5,162 nucleotides of DNA, taken from positions 1 through 5,162 of the forward strand of contig CAYGAW010000111.1 in assembly GCA_964347945.1 (NCBI GenBank), in the 5' to 3' direction. A program made the translations under genes and the position numbers. Under the pieces are notes generated by a model. The model saw only the letters and a list, made by a program, of their open reading frames with translations, did no database searches and was not told the DNA's origin. This document shows, in pieces, positions 4,863 to 5,162 of this stretch (positions are counted from its first letter, which is position 1; every line of letters starts with the position of its first letter). Source of the stretch: CAYGAW01 sp964347945 (GTDB taxonomy: Bacteria; Chloroflexota; Anaerolineae; UBA7937; B3-Chlor).

Positions 4863-5162
4863 CACACGGAGAAGAGCAACTGGATCCGCATCTGCGAGAC
4901 CTGTTTGAGCAATTGCGCCGGACACCGCAGCGCGCTCCTCAGAGGGTAACGCGCGGCCGGGCCGATTTCCTGCGCCTGGCCAAATCCTTGGGGCAGCCCG
5001 TATCTCCTCGGCCGATTCGGCGTCTAATGGGGTGGATCGGCGTAGTAGACATGATTTCAAGAAAGGAGAGCTATTCAATGACCAAGGTAGTCGCTGTTCT
5101 GCTAAGCCTGGTGCTGTTCATCGGTAGCGGCGCTGGCCTAACAACTTTCGCTTCCCAAGGCG
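4859..5162 (+). CDS. Sigma-factor partner membrane protein, DUF5667-like N-terminus (3' end outside window)
   Basis: 101 codons are visible. Residues 1-50 are hydrophilic and probably cytoplasmic (EEQLDPHLRDLFEQLRRTPQ, then RADFLRLAKSLGQPVSP), residues 52-66 are basic/aromatic (RPIRRLMGWIG), and 76-98 form one hydrophobic segment ending in TTFASQG. From memory, this layout directly after an ECF sigma gene is typical of Chloroflexota putative anti-sigma proteins whose extracytoplasmic part is DUF5667 and begins soon after such a helix; that domain is beyond the window. It has no zinc-binding HxxxCxxC anti-sigma motif. The ATGA overlap with the sigma gene supports a functional pair. A second in-frame ATG at 5078 with its own strong ribosome binding site could give a short signal-peptide form. 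Confidence 0.75.
   Translation, partial: MTHGEEQLDPHLRDLFEQLRRTPQRAPQRVTRGRADFLRLAKSLGQPVSPRPIRRLMGWIGVVDMISRKESYSMTKVVAVLLSLVLFIGSGAGLTTFASQG
5062..5068 (+). promoter_or_regulatory. Internal ribosome binding site within the sigma-partner gene
   Basis: AAAGGAG lies nine bases before the in-frame ATG 5078, stronger than anything preceding the sigma gene itself. Translation from there would drop the 73-residue cytoplasmic part and leave MTKVV plus a hydrophobic signal-like segment. It could be a real second start or a coincidence of RKES codons. Confidence 0.45.

Overview
The window looks like a piece of a moderately GC-rich bacterial chromosome, most likely Chloroflexota (Anaerolineae-like). 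This rests on family architecture, not on a search: an ECF sigma factor followed at once by a DUF5667-type membrane partner, a DUF2085 membrane protein, and a secreted cytochrome-like protein with a GGRLYDKWW N-terminus. TGA ends several genes normally (ECF sigma, 7TM protein), so the code appears standard.

Left half, minus strand. Upstream to downstream: a PCYC(S)C-motif lipoprotein (1782-1222), a DUF2085 multi-pass membrane protein (1222-446), a 293-nt gap, and the 5' end of a probable secreted c-type cytochrome (152 to the window edge). The main point is that the PCYC(S)C gene is interrupted by an in-frame TGA at 1368-1366. The frame after it continues for 47 codons with a family-like C-terminus and stops in a TGATG overlap with the DUF2085 start. 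The TGA sits where a CxxC would be expected, giving UxxC, and 22 nt downstream of it begins the apical loop of a hairpin that fits the bacterial SECIS pattern. I read this as a selenocysteine codon, so the gene encodes a 186-aa selenoprotein lipoprotein and not a 138-aa truncated product.

Middle, plus strand. Divergent from the selenoprotein lies a CcdA-type thiol-disulfide transporter (2118-2840) with exactly two cysteines, both in proline-flanked membrane motifs. It is followed by a seven-TM protein of unknown function (2923-3600). CcdA exports reducing power, so it is a plausible electron source for the extracytoplasmic Sec/Cys protein and for cytochrome maturation; that link is inference.

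Right half. Positions 3601-4316 hold no gene I can defend, but contain a strong 53-nt hairpin (3690-3742) and a stop-free stretch in frame with the preceding gene. Then come the ECF sigma factor (4317-4862, GTG start) and an ATGA-overlapping partner gene that runs off the window. The partner has a well-placed internal ribosome binding site ahead of its membrane segment.
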